In this document: positions 52,898-63,217 of the stretch, piece after piece
Layout: each line of letters begins with the position of its first letter
Numbering within the stretch: the first letter of the stretch is position 1
Assembly (NCBI RefSeq): GCF_900198605.1
Contig: NZ_FZPJ01000009.1
Location: 1 to 64,000, forward strand
Source of the DNA: Helicobacter mesocricetorum
Lineage (GTDB): Bacteria > Campylobacterota > Campylobacteria > Campylobacterales > Helicobacteraceae
Direction: 5' to 3'
Length of the DNA stretch: 64,000 bases
Notes under the pieces: model-generated
Database searches by the model: none
What the model was told of the DNA's origin: nothing
What the model saw: only the letters and a program-made list of their open reading frames with translations
Position numbers and translations under genes: made by a program

Positions 52898-54185
52898 AAT
52901 CGTAAGCATCGGGTTATTAAGTATTGTTTTATTGTTTGCTGGTTGTTCTATGAATGTGCCAAGTGTAAGTAGCTTTTCATTGGATGGGTTTGAAGAGATA
53001 GACAATCCAGAAGATATTTTGATTGTTGAGGGCTATGAAGCTCTTGATAATCAAGATTTAAAAGATGCTGAAGAATCTTTTTTACAAGCTTACCAATTAA
53101 GTGGAAATAAAAGCTATTTAAAAGAAGTCATTGGGATTTTGCTCTTAGAGCAAGAAGATGCTTTGGCTAAAGAGCAGGCTTTACAATATCTACAAAAATA
53201 CCCAAAAGATGAGGATATAAGGCAAACTTTAGTCGGTATTTTGAGTAAGGAGGGGGATTTAAAGGGTGCACAAAAAGAAGCGACAACCTTATTAAAAAAC
53301 CATAGAAGTGCGCAAAATTTAGAGATTATCTCCTCGGTGTATTTGTTACAAAAGCAGTATCAAAAGTCTATAAAGTATTTGCAAGAAGCCTATGCCTTGG
53401 ATAAAGATGAGGTAATCTTAGATAAAATAGCTTCTATTTATTTCGTGTTTTTAAAAAATAAGCAAAAAGCCATAGAGATTTATGAAAGGCATATTAAAAA
53501 CTATGGAATCTCTCCTTTAATAGGTGAAAGGCTTGCAATGATTTATTTGCAAGATAAGGCTTATAAAAAAGCAGCAATCGTGTATGAGAAACTATTTAAG
53601 ACAACAGGAGAGCAAAATTACGCGAAGAATGTTTTAGAGATATATTTTCAATTTAATGATCTAACGCAGGCACAAAAGTTTTTAGAGAGAAATCCTTCGA
53701 TTCATTTGGTTGATGAACTCCTCTTAGAAATCTATCGGCATAATAAGGACTATAAAAAGAGTATTGAAGTGCTAGAGAGGATTTACCAACAAACGCATAA
53801 TGTTAATTTTTTAGCTATTAAGGCTATGATGATTTATGAAAGTGCTAAAAATCGTAATGATCAAAAAATGCTAGATGCTGTTGTCAAAGAATTAAAAATC
53901 GTTACCCAAAATGTTGATGATGCCTTGTATTGGAATTATTTGGGATATTTAATGATAGACCATAATCTAAACATTAAAGAGGGAATGGAGTATGTTACAA
54001 AGGCTCTCCAAAAAGAACCACAAAATGTCTATTATCTTGATTCTCTAGCTTGGGGTTATTATCAATTAAAAGATTGCGAGAATGCTAAAATGACTATGGA
54101 AAAAATCCCTTTAGAAGAAATACAAAAAGAAGAAGAAATCAAAGATCATTTTGAAGTTATTCGACAATGTAAAATAAAGGAATGA
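52878..54185 (+). CDS. TPR-repeat lipoprotein
   Basis: 435 residues. The start is TTG 52878 or GTG 52881, both behind AAAGGA at 52867-52872. The signal ends with LFAGC (Cys23). The rest is a helical array of about nine tetratricopeptide-like repeats (for example EGYEALDNQDLKDAEESFLQAY near residue 52 and ALQKEPQNVYYLDSLAWGYYQL near 375). It is probably a periplasmic or outer-membrane scaffold of an envelope complex; no partner can be named. Confidence 0.82.
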   Translation: MVWLKNKIVSIGLLSIVLLFAGCSMNVPSVSSFSLDGFEEIDNPEDILIVEGYEALDNQDLKDAEESFLQAYQLSGNKSYLKEVIGILLLEQEDALAKEQALQYLQKYPKDEDIRQTLVGILSKEGDLKGAQKEATTLLKNHRSAQNLEIISSVYLLQKQYQKSIKYLQEAYALDKDEVILDKIASIYFVFLKNKQKAIEIYERHIKNYGISPLIGERLAMIYLQDKAYKKAAIVYEKLFKTTGEQNYAKNVLEIYFQFNDLTQAQKFLERNPSIHLVDELLLEIYRHNKDYKKSIEVLERIYQQTHNVNFLAIKAMMIYESAKNRNDQKMLDAVVKELKIVTQNVDDALYWNYLGYLMIDHNLNIKEGMEYVTKALQKEPQNVYYLDSLAWGYYQLKDCENAKMTMEKIPLEEIQKEEEIKDHFEVIRQCKIKE

Positions 54186-54186
54186 T

Positions 54187-54933
54187 ATGGTGGTTTTTAT
54201 AACAGGGGCATCAGCTGGATTTGGAAGAGCGATTGCAAAAAGATTTGCCCAAGATGGACATAAAATTATTGCCCTAGCAAGACGCAAAGAAAGATTGGAA
54301 TCTCTGCAAGAAGAAATACAAGAATGCTTTATAATCCCTTGTGATGTTTGCGATAGGAAAGGTTTGGAACATCATCTTGCTTTTTTGCCCCAAGATTATC
54401 AAAATATTGATGTATTAGTCAATAATGCAGGACTTGCTTTGGGGCTAGAGGGTGCAGATAAATGTGATTTTGCGGATTGGGTGCAAATGATTGAGGTGAA
54501 TATTAAGGCTTTGACTTCTGTTACGCATTTGGTTTTGCCGCAAATGGTAGAGAGGAGAAGTGGGCATATTGTTACTTTGGGTTCTATTGCGGGGAAATAT
54601 CCCTATCCGGGTGGTAATGTATATGGTGCTAGTAAAGCCTTTGTGAGACAATTTGCGCTTAATCTTCGGGCTGATTTAGCTGGGACTTGTGTAAGGGTAA
54701 CTGATATACAACCGGGGCTTTCAAGTGATAGTGAATTTTCTTTAGTGCGCTTTAAAGGAGATGTTCAAAAAGTAGAATCACTTTATAAAAATTCTAATGC
54801 CTTAAAACCAGAAGACATTGCGGAAGCTGTTTATTGGGTTACTACTTTGCCTAAGCATATAAATATCAATACTTTAGAGTTAATGCCAACAAGCCAAAGT
54901 TTTGCTCCGCTAAATGTATGGCGTGAGGATTAG
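54187..54933 (+). CDS. Short-chain dehydrogenase/reductase (YdfG-like)
   Basis: Classical SDR, 248 residues. The NADP site TGASAGFGRAIAKRF (residues 7-21) with basic ARRKE after strand 2 favours NADP. NNAGLALG follows, and the catalytic Ser (TLGSIAGKYPYPG), Tyr and Lys (YGASK) are all present. YdfG-type enzymes oxidise L-allo-threonine, serine and 3-hydroxy acids; the substrate here is a guess. It lies 1 nt after the TPR gene and overlaps the convergent phosphoesterase gene by 4 nt. Confidence 0.88.
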   Translation: MVVFITGASAGFGRAIAKRFAQDGHKIIALARRKERLESLQEEIQECFIIPCDVCDRKGLEHHLAFLPQDYQNIDVLVNNAGLALGLEGADKCDFADWVQMIEVNIKALTSVTHLVLPQMVERRSGHIVTLGSIAGKYPYPGGNVYGASKAFVRQFALNLRADLAGTCVRVTDIQPGLSSDSEFSLVRFKGDVQKVESLYKNSNALKPEDIAEAVYWVTTLPKHININTLELMPTSQSFAPLNVWRED

Positions 54934-55610
54934 CCACAATAGTTTTGCTGAAAAACTTTTTTAGAAGGCCACTCTAGTGCTGTAAGGGAAGCTGTTGTAT
55001 AACGTTGGTGATAGACACAGCCTGTATCAATGGCAGCAAAATTATGAGTAATCATCGGTGTGATTTGCACATCGTGTCCAAAAACATTAAAAACCCCATA
55101 TTTTTTGTTGCTTTCTTTTTCTAAATCGTGCATTTTCATACGACTCCAAGTTATCATATCTGCCTTTTTCTCTCTATCTTTGTAATAGGGTAATCCAAAT
55201 CCGTGTGTGATAAAGAGTTTTTGTCCTTTTTCATCGAGAATGGGTATTTCAAGGAATCTAGGAAGCTCTAAAATCCATTCTAAATGTTCGTGAATTTTTT
55301 TAAATCCTCCATTTCTTTGATAGCTCTCCATAGTCTCATAGCCACCATTATTAATCCAATTTTTCTCATATCCCTTTGAGGGGATGGCGTGATAATACTC
55401 TAGCATTAATTCTTCGTGATTCCCTAGTATTGCTTGGAAATTATGTTGAATGACTAAATCAATAACTTCACAAGATTTATCGCCTCTATCAATTAAATCC
55501 CCTGTAAAAATAATCTGTGATTCCCATTTTTGGGGTAATTGTTCAATAAGAGCTATAAGGGTATCAAAGCATCCATGAACATCACCGATTAAATATAAGG
55601 GTTTTTCCAT
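54930..55610 (-). CDS. Metallophosphoesterase, PrpA/ApaH-like protein phosphatase
   Basis: 226 residues with the calcineurin-type metal motifs GDVHGC (residues 8-13), GDLIDRGD (36-43) and GNHEE (66-70), plus later histidines in ITHGFG and FGHDVQ. This is the bacteriophage-lambda/PrpA-like serine/threonine phosphatase branch; diadenosine tetraphosphate hydrolysis (ApaH) is the alternative. It lies 2 nt after the phosphate transporter gene and is probably co-transcribed with it. Confidence 0.87.
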   Translation of the reverse strand: MEKPLYLIGDVHGCFDTLIALIEQLPQKWESQIIFTGDLIDRGDKSCEVIDLVIQHNFQAILGNHEELMLEYYHAIPSKGYEKNWINNGGYETMESYQRNGGFKKIHEHLEWILELPRFLEIPILDEKGQKLFITHGFGLPYYKDREKKADMITWSRMKMHDLEKESNKKYGVFNVFGHDVQITPMITHNFAAIDTGCVYHQRYTTASLTALEWPSKKVFQQNYCG

Positions 55611-55612
55611 AA

Positions 55613-57196
55613 TTACAATCCCAAAGTGTTAAGAAGAAAATAAAGTATTCCTCCAATAATAGCAGAAACAGGAACGGTAATAAGCCAAGCAGAGATGATT
55701 TTGTTAATCGCTGAACGTTTTACTAATTCTTCTTCATAAGCTTTTTTAAGCTGTTTTAATTCTTTTTTCTTAAGTTCTGGCAGTTGTGTATTTTGTTTTG
55801 CTCTCTTTTTGTCAATACTTTTTAGGATAGAGGCTTTTCTCTTAACAGAGGATTGTTTGAATTTTTCTAAAAACTCTTTGATTTTCTCTATATCTTTCTC
55901 TTTATAAGAAGCTAAGATTTTTAATTCCATCTTTTTATAACGTTTCTTAAGATATTCTCTTAAAAATCCTACTCCAAAAATCGCTCCAATGGCAATATGT
56001 GTGGAGCTAACAGGCATTCCAATCTCTGATGCAATAAGCACGGTTAAAGCAGCACTCATTGCGATACAAAAGGCACGCATTTGATCTAAATCTGTTATTT
56101 CATTGCCGACAGCTCTTATGAGTTTGGGTCCAAAAAGTGCTAAACCAATGGAGATTCCAAGCCCTCCTAAGAGCATAATCCAAAAAGGAGTTTTTATGCT
56201 ACCTTGTATTTCTAAGTTTGTCCTTAATGTATCATTAATAGCCGCTAAAGGTCCAATAGCATTTGCCACATCATTAGCCCCGTGTGCAAAGCTTAAAAGT
56301 GCCGCAGCAAAGATTAGAGGAATAGTGAAGAGCTTGCTAATCTCTTCTTTTTTGTTTTCCATTTTTTCTAAAGTGTTGCGTATTATTGGGCTAACGACAA
56401 AAAAGGTAATAATGGCTAAACTAAGGCTTATAATGAGAGTAGTCAATGAATCAAGAGTGATAGCTTTTTTAAGACCTTTGTTGATAAGATAAAGGCTGAA
56501 AGCCCAAGCCATAAAGGCGATTAAATAAGGAACAACTTTTTGAGCTGCTATTTTTTTATTTTGTTTATAGGTAATTGTGCTTTTAATAAAAAATAACAAA
56601 ATAGCCGCAATAATTCCCCCTGCAATTGGAGAGACTACCCAACTTAGAATAATTTTGCTTAATTCCCCCCAATTTACGACACTAAAACCACTAGCAGCAA
56701 TTCCAGCACCTAAGACCCCACCTACAATAGAATGTGTGGTAGAAACTGGGGCGCCAATCATTGTCGCAAAATGTAGCCACAAAGCACCAGAGATGAGTGC
56801 GGCTAACATTAGAGTAATGAAAACTTTTGTATCCCCGATATTTTCAAGTGAGATAATATTTGTCCTTATGGTATTTACAACTTCTCCACCAGCAATTAAT
56901 GCTCCAGAGATTTCACAAATTCCGGCAATCATAATAGCACCTGCCATTGTGAGGGATTTTGAGCCTACGGCAGGTCCTACATTATTTGCCACATCATTAG
57001 CCCCGATATTTAAAGCCATATATCCTCCAACAATAGCTGTAAAACCTAGAAGCAAAGGATTAGAAATATTATCACTATAATAGAGTACCATTGTGATGAT
57101 AAAAAGAATAAAGAGTGTGAGAATACCAAAGTTTCGAATATCTATACGATTTATTCTGAAGGCTTTGTTGAGTTTTGAAATATCTTTCATTTCCAT
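55613..57196 (-). CDS. pit: PiT-family inorganic phosphate transporter
   Basis: Low-affinity, cation-coupled phosphate (metal-phosphate) permease, 527 residues with 10-12 helices. The two PiT signatures GANDVANNVGPAVGS (near residue 66) and GANDVANAIGPLAA (near 306) are seen, as are the paired PVSTTHSIVGG and PVSSTHIAIGA. A lysine-rich cytoplasmic loop of about 80 residues (410-490) precedes the last helix and is longer than in E. coli PitA. The start may be ATG 57196 or ATG 57190. No Pho box was recognised. Confidence 0.93.
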   Translation of the reverse strand: MEMKDISKLNKAFRINRIDIRNFGILTLFILFIITMVLYYSDNISNPLLLGFTAIVGGYMALNIGANDVANNVGPAVGSKSLTMAGAIMIAGICEISGALIAGGEVVNTIRTNIISLENIGDTKVFITLMLAALISGALWLHFATMIGAPVSTTHSIVGGVLGAGIAASGFSVVNWGELSKIILSWVVSPIAGGIIAAILLFFIKSTITYKQNKKIAAQKVVPYLIAFMAWAFSLYLINKGLKKAITLDSLTTLIISLSLAIITFFVVSPIIRNTLEKMENKKEEISKLFTIPLIFAAALLSFAHGANDVANAIGPLAAINDTLRTNLEIQGSIKTPFWIMLLGGLGISIGLALFGPKLIRAVGNEITDLDQMRAFCIAMSAALTVLIASEIGMPVSSTHIAIGAIFGVGFLREYLKKRYKKMELKILASYKEKDIEKIKEFLEKFKQSSVKRKASILKSIDKKRAKQNTQLPELKKKELKQLKKAYEEELVKRSAINKIISAWLITVPVSAIIGGILYFLLNTLGL

Positions 57197-57308
57197 TGTT
57201 GCATACTTTAAGTGATTAAATAGTTTCGAGATTGTATCTATAAAATCTTTAAAATTTAGATAAATAGTTTTTATTATTTATGCTTGTTTTGTTAAGGATT
57301 TATTAAAA

Positions 57309-57327
57309 TGTGGAATATGCTTTGCTT
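57309..57327 (+). promoter_or_regulatory. Sigma-54 (RpoN) promoter of flgH
   Basis: TGTGGAATATGCTTTGCTT keeps the invariant GG (57312-57313) and GC (57324-57325) exactly 10 nt apart and has the TTTGCTT -12 element typical of Campylobacter/Helicobacter RpoN promoters. It lies 55 nt before the flgH start. Confidence 0.8.
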
Positions 57328-57381
57328 TAAGATATTTTTGAAATTAGGGCTTGTTTTAAGTACTTAAATTAAGGATATGTT

Positions 57382-58113
57382 ATGCAATTTCAAAAGGCAA
57401 TAATGCAAGGTTTGTTATTCTTTGGGGTAGGTTATATGGTTATTTTGAGTGGTTGTGCAACAACAGAACCGCAAATTTCCTTTAAACCTCCTGTGTATGT
57501 TGAAGAGCTACCTCCACGCGAAGAAGAAGATAATTTTGGGAATCCCGGAAGTATCTTTGGGAATGGAGAGAATGCTTTATTTTCTGATAGAAGAGCTATG
57601 CAACTTAATGATTTAGTAACAGTAATTATTAATCAAACAGCTCAAGCAAGCTCAACAGCTAATAAAAACCTTAATGAAACCTCTAGCGCAACATTAAACG
57701 GACCTAGTTTAAGCTATGCTGGTTCAAGTTCTAGCATAGGAAACCTTGTTAATAGCATTAACAATGCCACAGGCTTTGGGATAAATTTTGGAAATAATAC
57801 TTCAACTTTTGCAGGAACAGGCACTCAAAATAGACAAGAAACCTTTACCACTACTATTGCTGCAAGGATTATTAAGGTTATGCAAAATGGGAATTATTTT
57901 ATTGAAGGAAGCAGAGAAGTGCTAATTAATGGGGAAAAACAGATAATTCGTTTAAGTGGAGTTGTGCGTCCTACGGACATTGCTAGAAACAATACTATTC
58001 AATCACAATTTATCGCTGATGCAAAAATTATGTATGATACGCAAGGAGAACTTAAAAAGAGCACCCAAAAAGGTTGGGGAAGCCAACTTATAGAATCTCT
58101 ATGGCTTTTTTAG
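57382..58113 (+). CDS. flgH: Flagellar L-ring protein FlgH
   Basis: Lipoprotein forming the outer-membrane bushing around the flagellar rod, 243 residues. The signal ends VILSGC (Cys25). Family blocks are SIFGNGENALFSDRRAMQLNDLVTVIINQTAQASS (about residues 54-92), a Ser/Asn-rich middle, and the C-terminal IIKVMQNGNYFIEGSREVLING...LSGVVRPTDIARNNTI. AAGGA precedes ATG 57382. A sigma-54 promoter lies upstream, as expected for a mid-class flagellar gene. Confidence 0.95.
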   Translation: MQFQKAIMQGLLFFGVGYMVILSGCATTEPQISFKPPVYVEELPPREEEDNFGNPGSIFGNGENALFSDRRAMQLNDLVTVIINQTAQASSTANKNLNETSSATLNGPSLSYAGSSSSIGNLVNSINNATGFGINFGNNTSTFAGTGTQNRQETFTTTIAARIIKVMQNGNYFIEGSREVLINGEKQIIRLSGVVRPTDIARNNTIQSQFIADAKIMYDTQGELKKSTQKGWGSQLIESLWLF

Positions 58114-58167
58114 GGTAATTTATGGGAATCTAAGATACAATACACGACTTTTTTGAAAAGGATTTGT

Positions 58168-59640
58168 GTGCAGTTACGAAATTTTGTTGGGACTAGAGGA
58201 GGTGATTATTCTGTTAGTTTTAAAGATTCTGTATTAAATCCCAATGCTCCTTATGGAGGGCTTTGGACTTTAGAGGATTTACCAAAGTTTTCAGACAATG
58301 AGATGCAATCTTTTGTAGGGATGAGTTATGAGGATTTAGCGAAAAAAATCTTTGAAAGTTTAGGTTTAGATATAGATAAAAATCTTTTGCACAATGCCTT
58401 AGCACTTTATAAAAAGTTTGATGATAAAAATACACCCGCCCCGCTTTATAAAATCAATAAGAATTTAAGTATCCAAAAACTTTATTGCGGTCCAACAAGG
58501 GCTTTTAAAGATATGGCATTACAACCCTTTGGGGAAATATTTAGTGCTTTTTTGAAAGATTCTTCTAAGGAGTATCTTATTCTAGTCGCCACAAGTGGAG
58601 ATACGGGACCCGCAACTTTAGAGAGTTTTGCTAATAAGGACAAAATCAAAGTAGTTTGTCTTTATCCAGAGGGTGGCACAAGCGAGATTCAACGACTTCA
58701 AATGACAACCATAGCGGCAAAAAACATCAAAGTAATAGAAATAAAAGGGGACTTTGATGATGCGCAAAATCTCCTTAAAGAACTTTTAAAGGATGGGCAG
58801 TTTCTTCAAAGATTAACTCAAAATAACTTAGCCTTAAGTGCTGCAAACTCTGTTAATTTTGGACGTATTGCCTTCCAGATTCTTTATCATATTTATGCTA
58901 GCTTACAAAGCTTTGCTTTGCATAAAAAGAAAACTCATATTATTATTCCAAGTGGAAATTTTGGCAATGCCTTAGGGGCTTTTTATGCTAAAAATATGGG
59001 ATTCCCAATAGAGAAAATTTGGATTGCTTCTAATGCTAATAATATTCTAACAGATTTTATAAAGAGCGGAGTTTATGATATTTCACACCGAATTTTGCAA
59101 AAAACTTATTCCCCTGCTATGGATATTTTAACAAGCTCTAATATAGAACGCGTTCTTTTCTTTCTCTTTGGGAAAGATAGAACCAAAGAGCTTATGGAAG
59201 ATTTACAAAAGCATAAAAAATATGCCTTAAATCAAGAAGAATTAGAGATATTACAGACTTATTTTGAAGCAACTTATTGCGAAGATTCTTATTGCTTGGA
59301 AAAAATTAGGGAATATGTTAATGCGGGTTTTATTATAGATCCCCATACAGCCTGTGGAATAAAAGCTTATGAAGCCATCATAAAAAGCGATAATGAAGCT
59401 ATTTGCATACTCTGTTCTACTGCAGAATGGACAAAATTTGCTAAGACTTTATCTAAGGCTTTAGGAATAGAGAGTTTAGGGGGTAAACAATCTTTAGAGG
59501 TAATTGCGAGTAAATATTCCCTTGCAATATCTCCTAATATTTTAGGGCTTTTTGATAAAAAAGAAGTGCATACACAAGGTATGCCTAAAGAGAATGTTAG
59601 AGAGAGTATTTTAGAGTGGTTGGAAGGGAATGGAGAATGA
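58168..59640 (+). CDS. thrC: Threonine synthase
   Basis: PLP enzyme converting O-phosphohomoserine to threonine, 490 residues. The PLP lysine is in [16 protein letters not shown] near residue 115. [28 protein letters not shown] and a C-terminal DPHTACG are present. GTG 58168 was chosen because AAAAGGA lies five bases upstream; an in-frame TTG at 58153 would place the start before that site. The stop overlaps the glyQ start (ATGA). Confidence 0.93.
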   Translation: MQLRNFVGTRGGDYSVSFKDSVLNPNAPYGGLWTLEDLPKFSDNEMQSFVGMSYEDLAKKIFESLGLDIDKNLLHNALALYKKFDDKNTPAPLYKINKNLSIQKLYCGPTRAFKDMALQPFGEIFSAFLKDSSKEYLILVATSGDTGPATLESFANKDKIKVVCLYPEGGTSEIQRLQMTTIAAKNIKVIEIKGDFDDAQNLLKELLKDGQFLQRLTQNNLALSAANSVNFGRIAFQILYHIYASLQSFALHKKKTHIIIPSGNFGNALGAFYAKNMGFPIEKIWIASNANNILTDFIKSGVYDISHRILQKTYSPAMDILTSSNIERVLFFLFGKDRTKELMEDLQKHKKYALNQEELEILQTYFEATYCEDSYCLEKIREYVNAGFIIDPHTACGIKAYEAIIKSDNEAICILCSTAEWTKFAKTLSKALGIESLGGKQSLEVIASKYSLAISPNILGLFDKKEVHTQGMPKENVRESILEWLEGNGE

Positions 59641-60524
59641 TCTATTTTTCAGATATTTTATTGAAGCTGCAACAATTTTGGAAAGAACAGGGTTGCTTAA
59701 TCTTGCAACCCTATGATATTCCAGCAGGAGCAGGGACTTTTCACCCTGCAACTTTATTGCGAAGTTTAGATTCTAAGCCTTGGAATGTGGCTTATGTTGC
59801 ACCCTCTAGGAGACCAACGGATGGAAGATATGGAGAGAATCCTAATCGCTTGGGAAGTTATTATCAATTTCAAGTATTAATGAAGCCTAATCCTTCAAAC
59901 ATTCAAGAGCTTTATTTAAGGAGCTTAGAGTATTTGGGATTAGATTTAAAAAACCATGATGTTCGTTTTGTAGAAGATAATTGGGAATCTCCAACTTTAG
60001 GAGCGTGGGGATTAGGTTGGGAGATTTGGCTTGATGGAATGGAAATTACGCAATTTACTTATTTTCAGCAAGTAGGAGGGATACCTTGCGAACCCGTAGC
60101 AGTAGAGATTACCTATGGAAGTGAGCGACTTGCTATGTATCTGCAAGGTGTTAAAAATGTTTTTGAGATAGCTTGGAATGAATCTTATACTTATGCAGAT
60201 GTGCATTTACAAGCAGAATATGAGTTTTCAAAATACCATTTTGAAGTAGCAGATACCACAATGCTTTTTGAGTTTTTTACTAAAATGCAAGAAGAGGGCA
60301 AAAGGGCTTTAGAGGCTAAATTACCTTTACCTGCTTATGATTGTGCGATGTTTGCTAGTCATTTATTTAATATTCTTGATGCTAGAAAGGCTATTTCTGT
60401 TACAGAGCGTCAAAATTATATTTTAAAGATTAGAGATTTAGCTAAAGCTTGTGCGATGCTTTATAAAGAGCAAGAACAAGAAAGAGTAGAACATTTAGAA
60501 AATGCAAAAAAAAGTCAAATTTAA
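59637..60524 (+). CDS. glyQ: Glycyl-tRNA synthetase alpha subunit
   Basis: Catalytic subunit of the heterotetrameric bacterial GlyRS, 295 residues. Class II motifs are visible: [46 protein letters not shown] (motif 2) and the [19 protein letters not shown] active-site segment. ATG 59637 follows GGAG and overlaps the thrC stop; the frame is open to 59616. glyS is not adjacent, as in H. pylori. The end overlaps the NIF3-like gene by 23 nt. Confidence 0.95.
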   Translation: MIYFSDILLKLQQFWKEQGCLILQPYDIPAGAGTFHPATLLRSLDSKPWNVAYVAPSRRPTDGRYGENPNRLGSYYQFQVLMKPNPSNIQELYLRSLEYLGLDLKNHDVRFVEDNWESPTLGAWGLGWEIWLDGMEITQFTYFQQVGGIPCEPVAVEITYGSERLAMYLQGVKNVFEIAWNESYTYADVHLQAEYEFSKYHFEVADTTMLFEFFTKMQEEGKRALEAKLPLPAYDCAMFASHLFNILDARKAISVTERQNYILKIRDLAKACAMLYKEQEQERVEHLENAKKSQI

Positions 60525-61248
60525 AACCCAAGAACTTCTTGAGTTTTTGGAGAGTATTACCCCTTTTAGTTATCAGGAGAGTTGGGATAATTCTGGTTTA
60601 ATTGTTGGAGGTGTTCAACAAGGGTTTAACAAGATTTATTTATCCTTAGAAGCTGATAGAGAAGTTTTAGAATCTTTAGAAGAAGATTCTTTGCTCATTA
60701 CGCATCATCCTTTGATTTTTTCTCCTTTAAAACAATTTACCGATGATACTTATCCTACTTCTTTAATCAAATTAGCCCTCAAGAAAAATATACAGCTTCT
60801 TGCTATGCATACAAACTTTGATAAGACGCATTTTGGGAAATATATTGTTGAGAATATATTGGGGATTAAAGAATATTTTCAAGAGGGATTTATTATGTCT
60901 TTTGAATGGGAAGGCGATTTTTGGGCATTATGCCAAAGTATTAAAGATAAAATGCAAATTAAGCATTTAAAGGTTACGCAATCTTGTAATAAAAATTGCC
61001 AAAAAATTGCTTTAGTAACAGGAAGTGGGGCTAGTTTTATCCATTCTTTAAAGGGGATAGATTGTTTTATTACAGGGGATATTAAATATCACGATGCAAT
61101 GATAGCCTTAGAGAGAGGGATACATTTAATAGATTGCGGACATTATGAATTAGAGTCCTATTTTGGTGAGATTTTATTCCCAATTTTGACAAAAAAGGGC
61201 TATGAAGCTATAATAACCAATTCAAAAAATCCCTTTAATTTTGTCTAA
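60502..61248 (+). CDS. NIF3-like dinuclear metal protein (YbgI family)
   Basis: 248 residues of the DUF34/NIF3 family, ring-forming proteins with a two-metal site. [15 protein letters not shown] is near residue 23, [12 protein letters not shown] near 62, [12 protein letters not shown] near 100, and [11 protein letters not shown] near 193, which supply the metal-binding His and Asp/Glu residues. Often labelled GTP cyclohydrolase type 2, but the true activity is unsettled. It overlaps glyQ and ends 19 nt before the HP0958-like start. Confidence 0.92.
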   Translation: MQKKVKFKTQELLEFLESITPFSYQESWDNSGLIVGGVQQGFNKIYLSLEADREVLESLEEDSLLITHHPLIFSPLKQFTDDTYPTSLIKLALKKNIQLLAMHTNFDKTHFGKYIVENILGIKEYFQEGFIMSFEWEGDFWALCQSIKDKMQIKHLKVTQSCNKNCQKIALVTGSGASFIHSLKGIDCFITGDIKYHDAMIALERGIHLIDCGHYELESYFGEILFPILTKKGYEAIITNSKNPFNFV

Positions 61249-61267
61249 ATTTAATTTTGGAGTTGCT

Positions 61268-61981
61268 ATGAATAAACATTTAAGTCAATTGATAAAGATT
61301 GCTAATCTTGATAAAGAAATTGATTCTTTTGAGCCAAGAATCCAAGAAGCTAAGAAAGAGTTAGATATTCTTTTGGGGCAGGAAGAGCAAATTAATAGCG
61401 AAATTGAAGCTTTACAAGCTGCTGCTAAAGATATTTCCCTCTCCATTGGAAAAAATGAAAATCATTTACATGAACTTTCTTCTAAGCTTGAAGAGATTGC
61501 AAAAAAACTTAAGCTTATTAAAACAGAAAAAGAACATAAAGCGTTAAATTTAGAAGAAGAATTAGCCAAAGAGCAAATAACTTTTGCCAATGAGGAGATT
61601 GCTCGATTAAATACACTTTTAGAGAGCAAAAAAGATGCCATTAATGTTTTAAAAGAAAAGATTGAAAGCAATAAGGCAGAGCAACAAGCTATTGAATCTA
61701 AGGTGCAAGGAGAGGTAGAGAAGGTAAAAGCAGAGCAAAAGGAGGTTTTTTCCCAGAAAGAAAAACTTGTTATCAAAATGGATCAAAAAATTATTTCTTT
61801 TTATGAAAAGATTAGAAGATGGGCAAAAAATACGAGTGTTGTTCCTATTTCCAGACAAGCTTGTGGGGGTTGTTTTATGCGTATTAATGACAAAGTTTAT
61901 TCCGATGTTATTCGCTCCGATGATATTATTACTTGTCCCCATTGTGGGAGAATTCTTTATAACCAAGAAGAAAATGCTTAG
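61268..61981 (+). CDS. flgZ: Zinc-ribbon coiled-coil flagellar regulator (HP0958/FlgZ)
   Basis: 237 residues: a long coiled-coil hairpin (about residues 15-175) and a C-terminal zinc ribbon, CGGCF near residue 199 and CPHCG near 222. This is the organisation of H. pylori HP0958, a chaperone that protects sigma-54 from degradation, links it to the export apparatus and binds flaA mRNA. ATG 61268 follows GGAG; the frame opens at TTG 61241 within the NIF3 gene. The gene order NIF3-HP0958-kdtA-rlu is that of H. pylori (HP0959-HP0956). Confidence 0.9.
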   Translation: MNKHLSQLIKIANLDKEIDSFEPRIQEAKKELDILLGQEEQINSEIEALQAAAKDISLSIGKNENHLHELSSKLEEIAKKLKLIKTEKEHKALNLEEELAKEQITFANEEIARLNTLLESKKDAINVLKEKIESNKAEQQAIESKVQGEVEKVKAEQKEVFSQKEKLVIKMDQKIISFYEKIRRWAKNTSVVPISRQACGGCFMRINDKVYSDVIRSDDIITCPHCGRILYNQEENA

Positions 61982-61987
61982 TGTTTA

Positions 61988-63217
61988 ATGTATCTTTTTA
62001 TTTTCTGTTACTATATTTTAGTGTCTTTAGCACATTTTTGTGCTTTACCTATTCTTTTTTTATTATCTTTTAAACCCAAGTATAAACATTCCCTTAAGAG
62101 ACGTTTTTTTATTCCAGAGTTTTTGAAAGAAACTGCAGATATTTATTGGATTCACGCTTGTTCTTTTGGAGAGATAAAGGCATTGCAACCTCTTGTAGAA
62201 TCTTTAGAGAAAACTCTAAAAGATAATGAAAAGATTTTATTAACCACTACAACACAAACAGGATTTGCCTTAGCAAAAGAGAGCTATTCTAAGTGCATTG
62301 TGCATTATTTGCCTTTTGAGAGTTTTATCCCTTTTTGGATGTGGAATCTTTCTCTTAAAATGCTTGTGCTTTTTGAAGCAGAATTTTGGTTTATGCCTGT
62401 TTTTTGCGCTAAAAAAAAGGGTGCAAAAACTTTTTTAATTAATGCAAGAATTTCTTCTTTTAAAAAATACCAAAAAGGAATTTTTTTTTATAAGCGATTT
62501 TTTTATTATATTGATAAAGTTTTTTGTCAAAAAAAAGAAGATAAGAGAAATTTTGAAGCATTGGGTGCTAAAGATGTTGAGGTATATGGTAATTTAAAGC
62601 TTTATATTAAGCCACAAGTTACTCAACAATATTCAGCCCCAAATCAAAAAATATGGGTTATTGCAAGTACGCATCAAAAAGATTCTGTATTAGAGGAAGT
62701 TTTGATTTTAGAGGCTCTTTTAAAGGTATTGCCTAAAAACCTTAAAAGTTGCCCTAGAATCCTTTTTGTGCCTCGACATTTAGAGAGGATTAAGGGCATT
62801 CAACAAGCATTAGATGCTATTTTAAAATCTCATAATCTTCCCAATTTGGTTTTAGCTTCAGAAGTAGGAATAGAAAAGTCTTTGCATTCTCCCTTTGTTT
62901 TAATAGATAAAATGGGTGTTTTAAATAATCTTTATGCTTTAGCAGAATTAGTTATTTTAGGGGGAAGTTTTTTAAAAGGCATTGGAGGGCATAATCCTGT
63001 AGAACCAGCTTTTTTTAAAATAAAACTTATTAGCGGTCCTTATATTTTTCACCAAAGAGCCTTATTTAATTGTATCCAAAATTATGTTTTATGCGATATT
63101 TCACAATTAGGAGATGTGCTTTTACAAGTAGATTGTTTATATCCTTCTTGTATTGTTAAGAAAATAAAAATCGCTAAAATCATTCAAGCATTGCGAGGTG
63201 TTAATGAAAACTCATAA
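61988..63217 (+). CDS. waaA: Kdo transferase (KdtA/WaaA)
   Basis: Transfers 3-deoxy-D-manno-octulosonic acid from CMP-Kdo to lipid A at the inner membrane, 409 residues. An N-terminal membrane anchor (about residues 1-25) precedes a GT-B fold with the family motif IHACSFGEIKALQPLV near residue 53, FEAEFWFMP near 122, and the C-terminal GGSFLKGIGGHNPVEPA near 325. It overlaps the downstream pseudouridine synthase gene. Confidence 0.94.
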   Translation: MYLFIFCYYILVSLAHFCALPILFLLSFKPKYKHSLKRRFFIPEFLKETADIYWIHACSFGEIKALQPLVESLEKTLKDNEKILLTTTTQTGFALAKESYSKCIVHYLPFESFIPFWMWNLSLKMLVLFEAEFWFMPVFCAKKKGAKTFLINARISSFKKYQKGIFFYKRFFYYIDKVFCQKKEDKRNFEALGAKDVEVYGNLKLYIKPQVTQQYSAPNQKIWVIASTHQKDSVLEEVLILEALLKVLPKNLKSCPRILFVPRHLERIKGIQQALDAILKSHNLPNLVLASEVGIEKSLHSPFVLIDKMGVLNNLYALAELVILGGSFLKGIGGHNPVEPAFFKIKLISGPYIFHQRALFNCIQNYVLCDISQLGDVLLQVDCLYPSCIVKKIKIAKIIQALRGVNENS

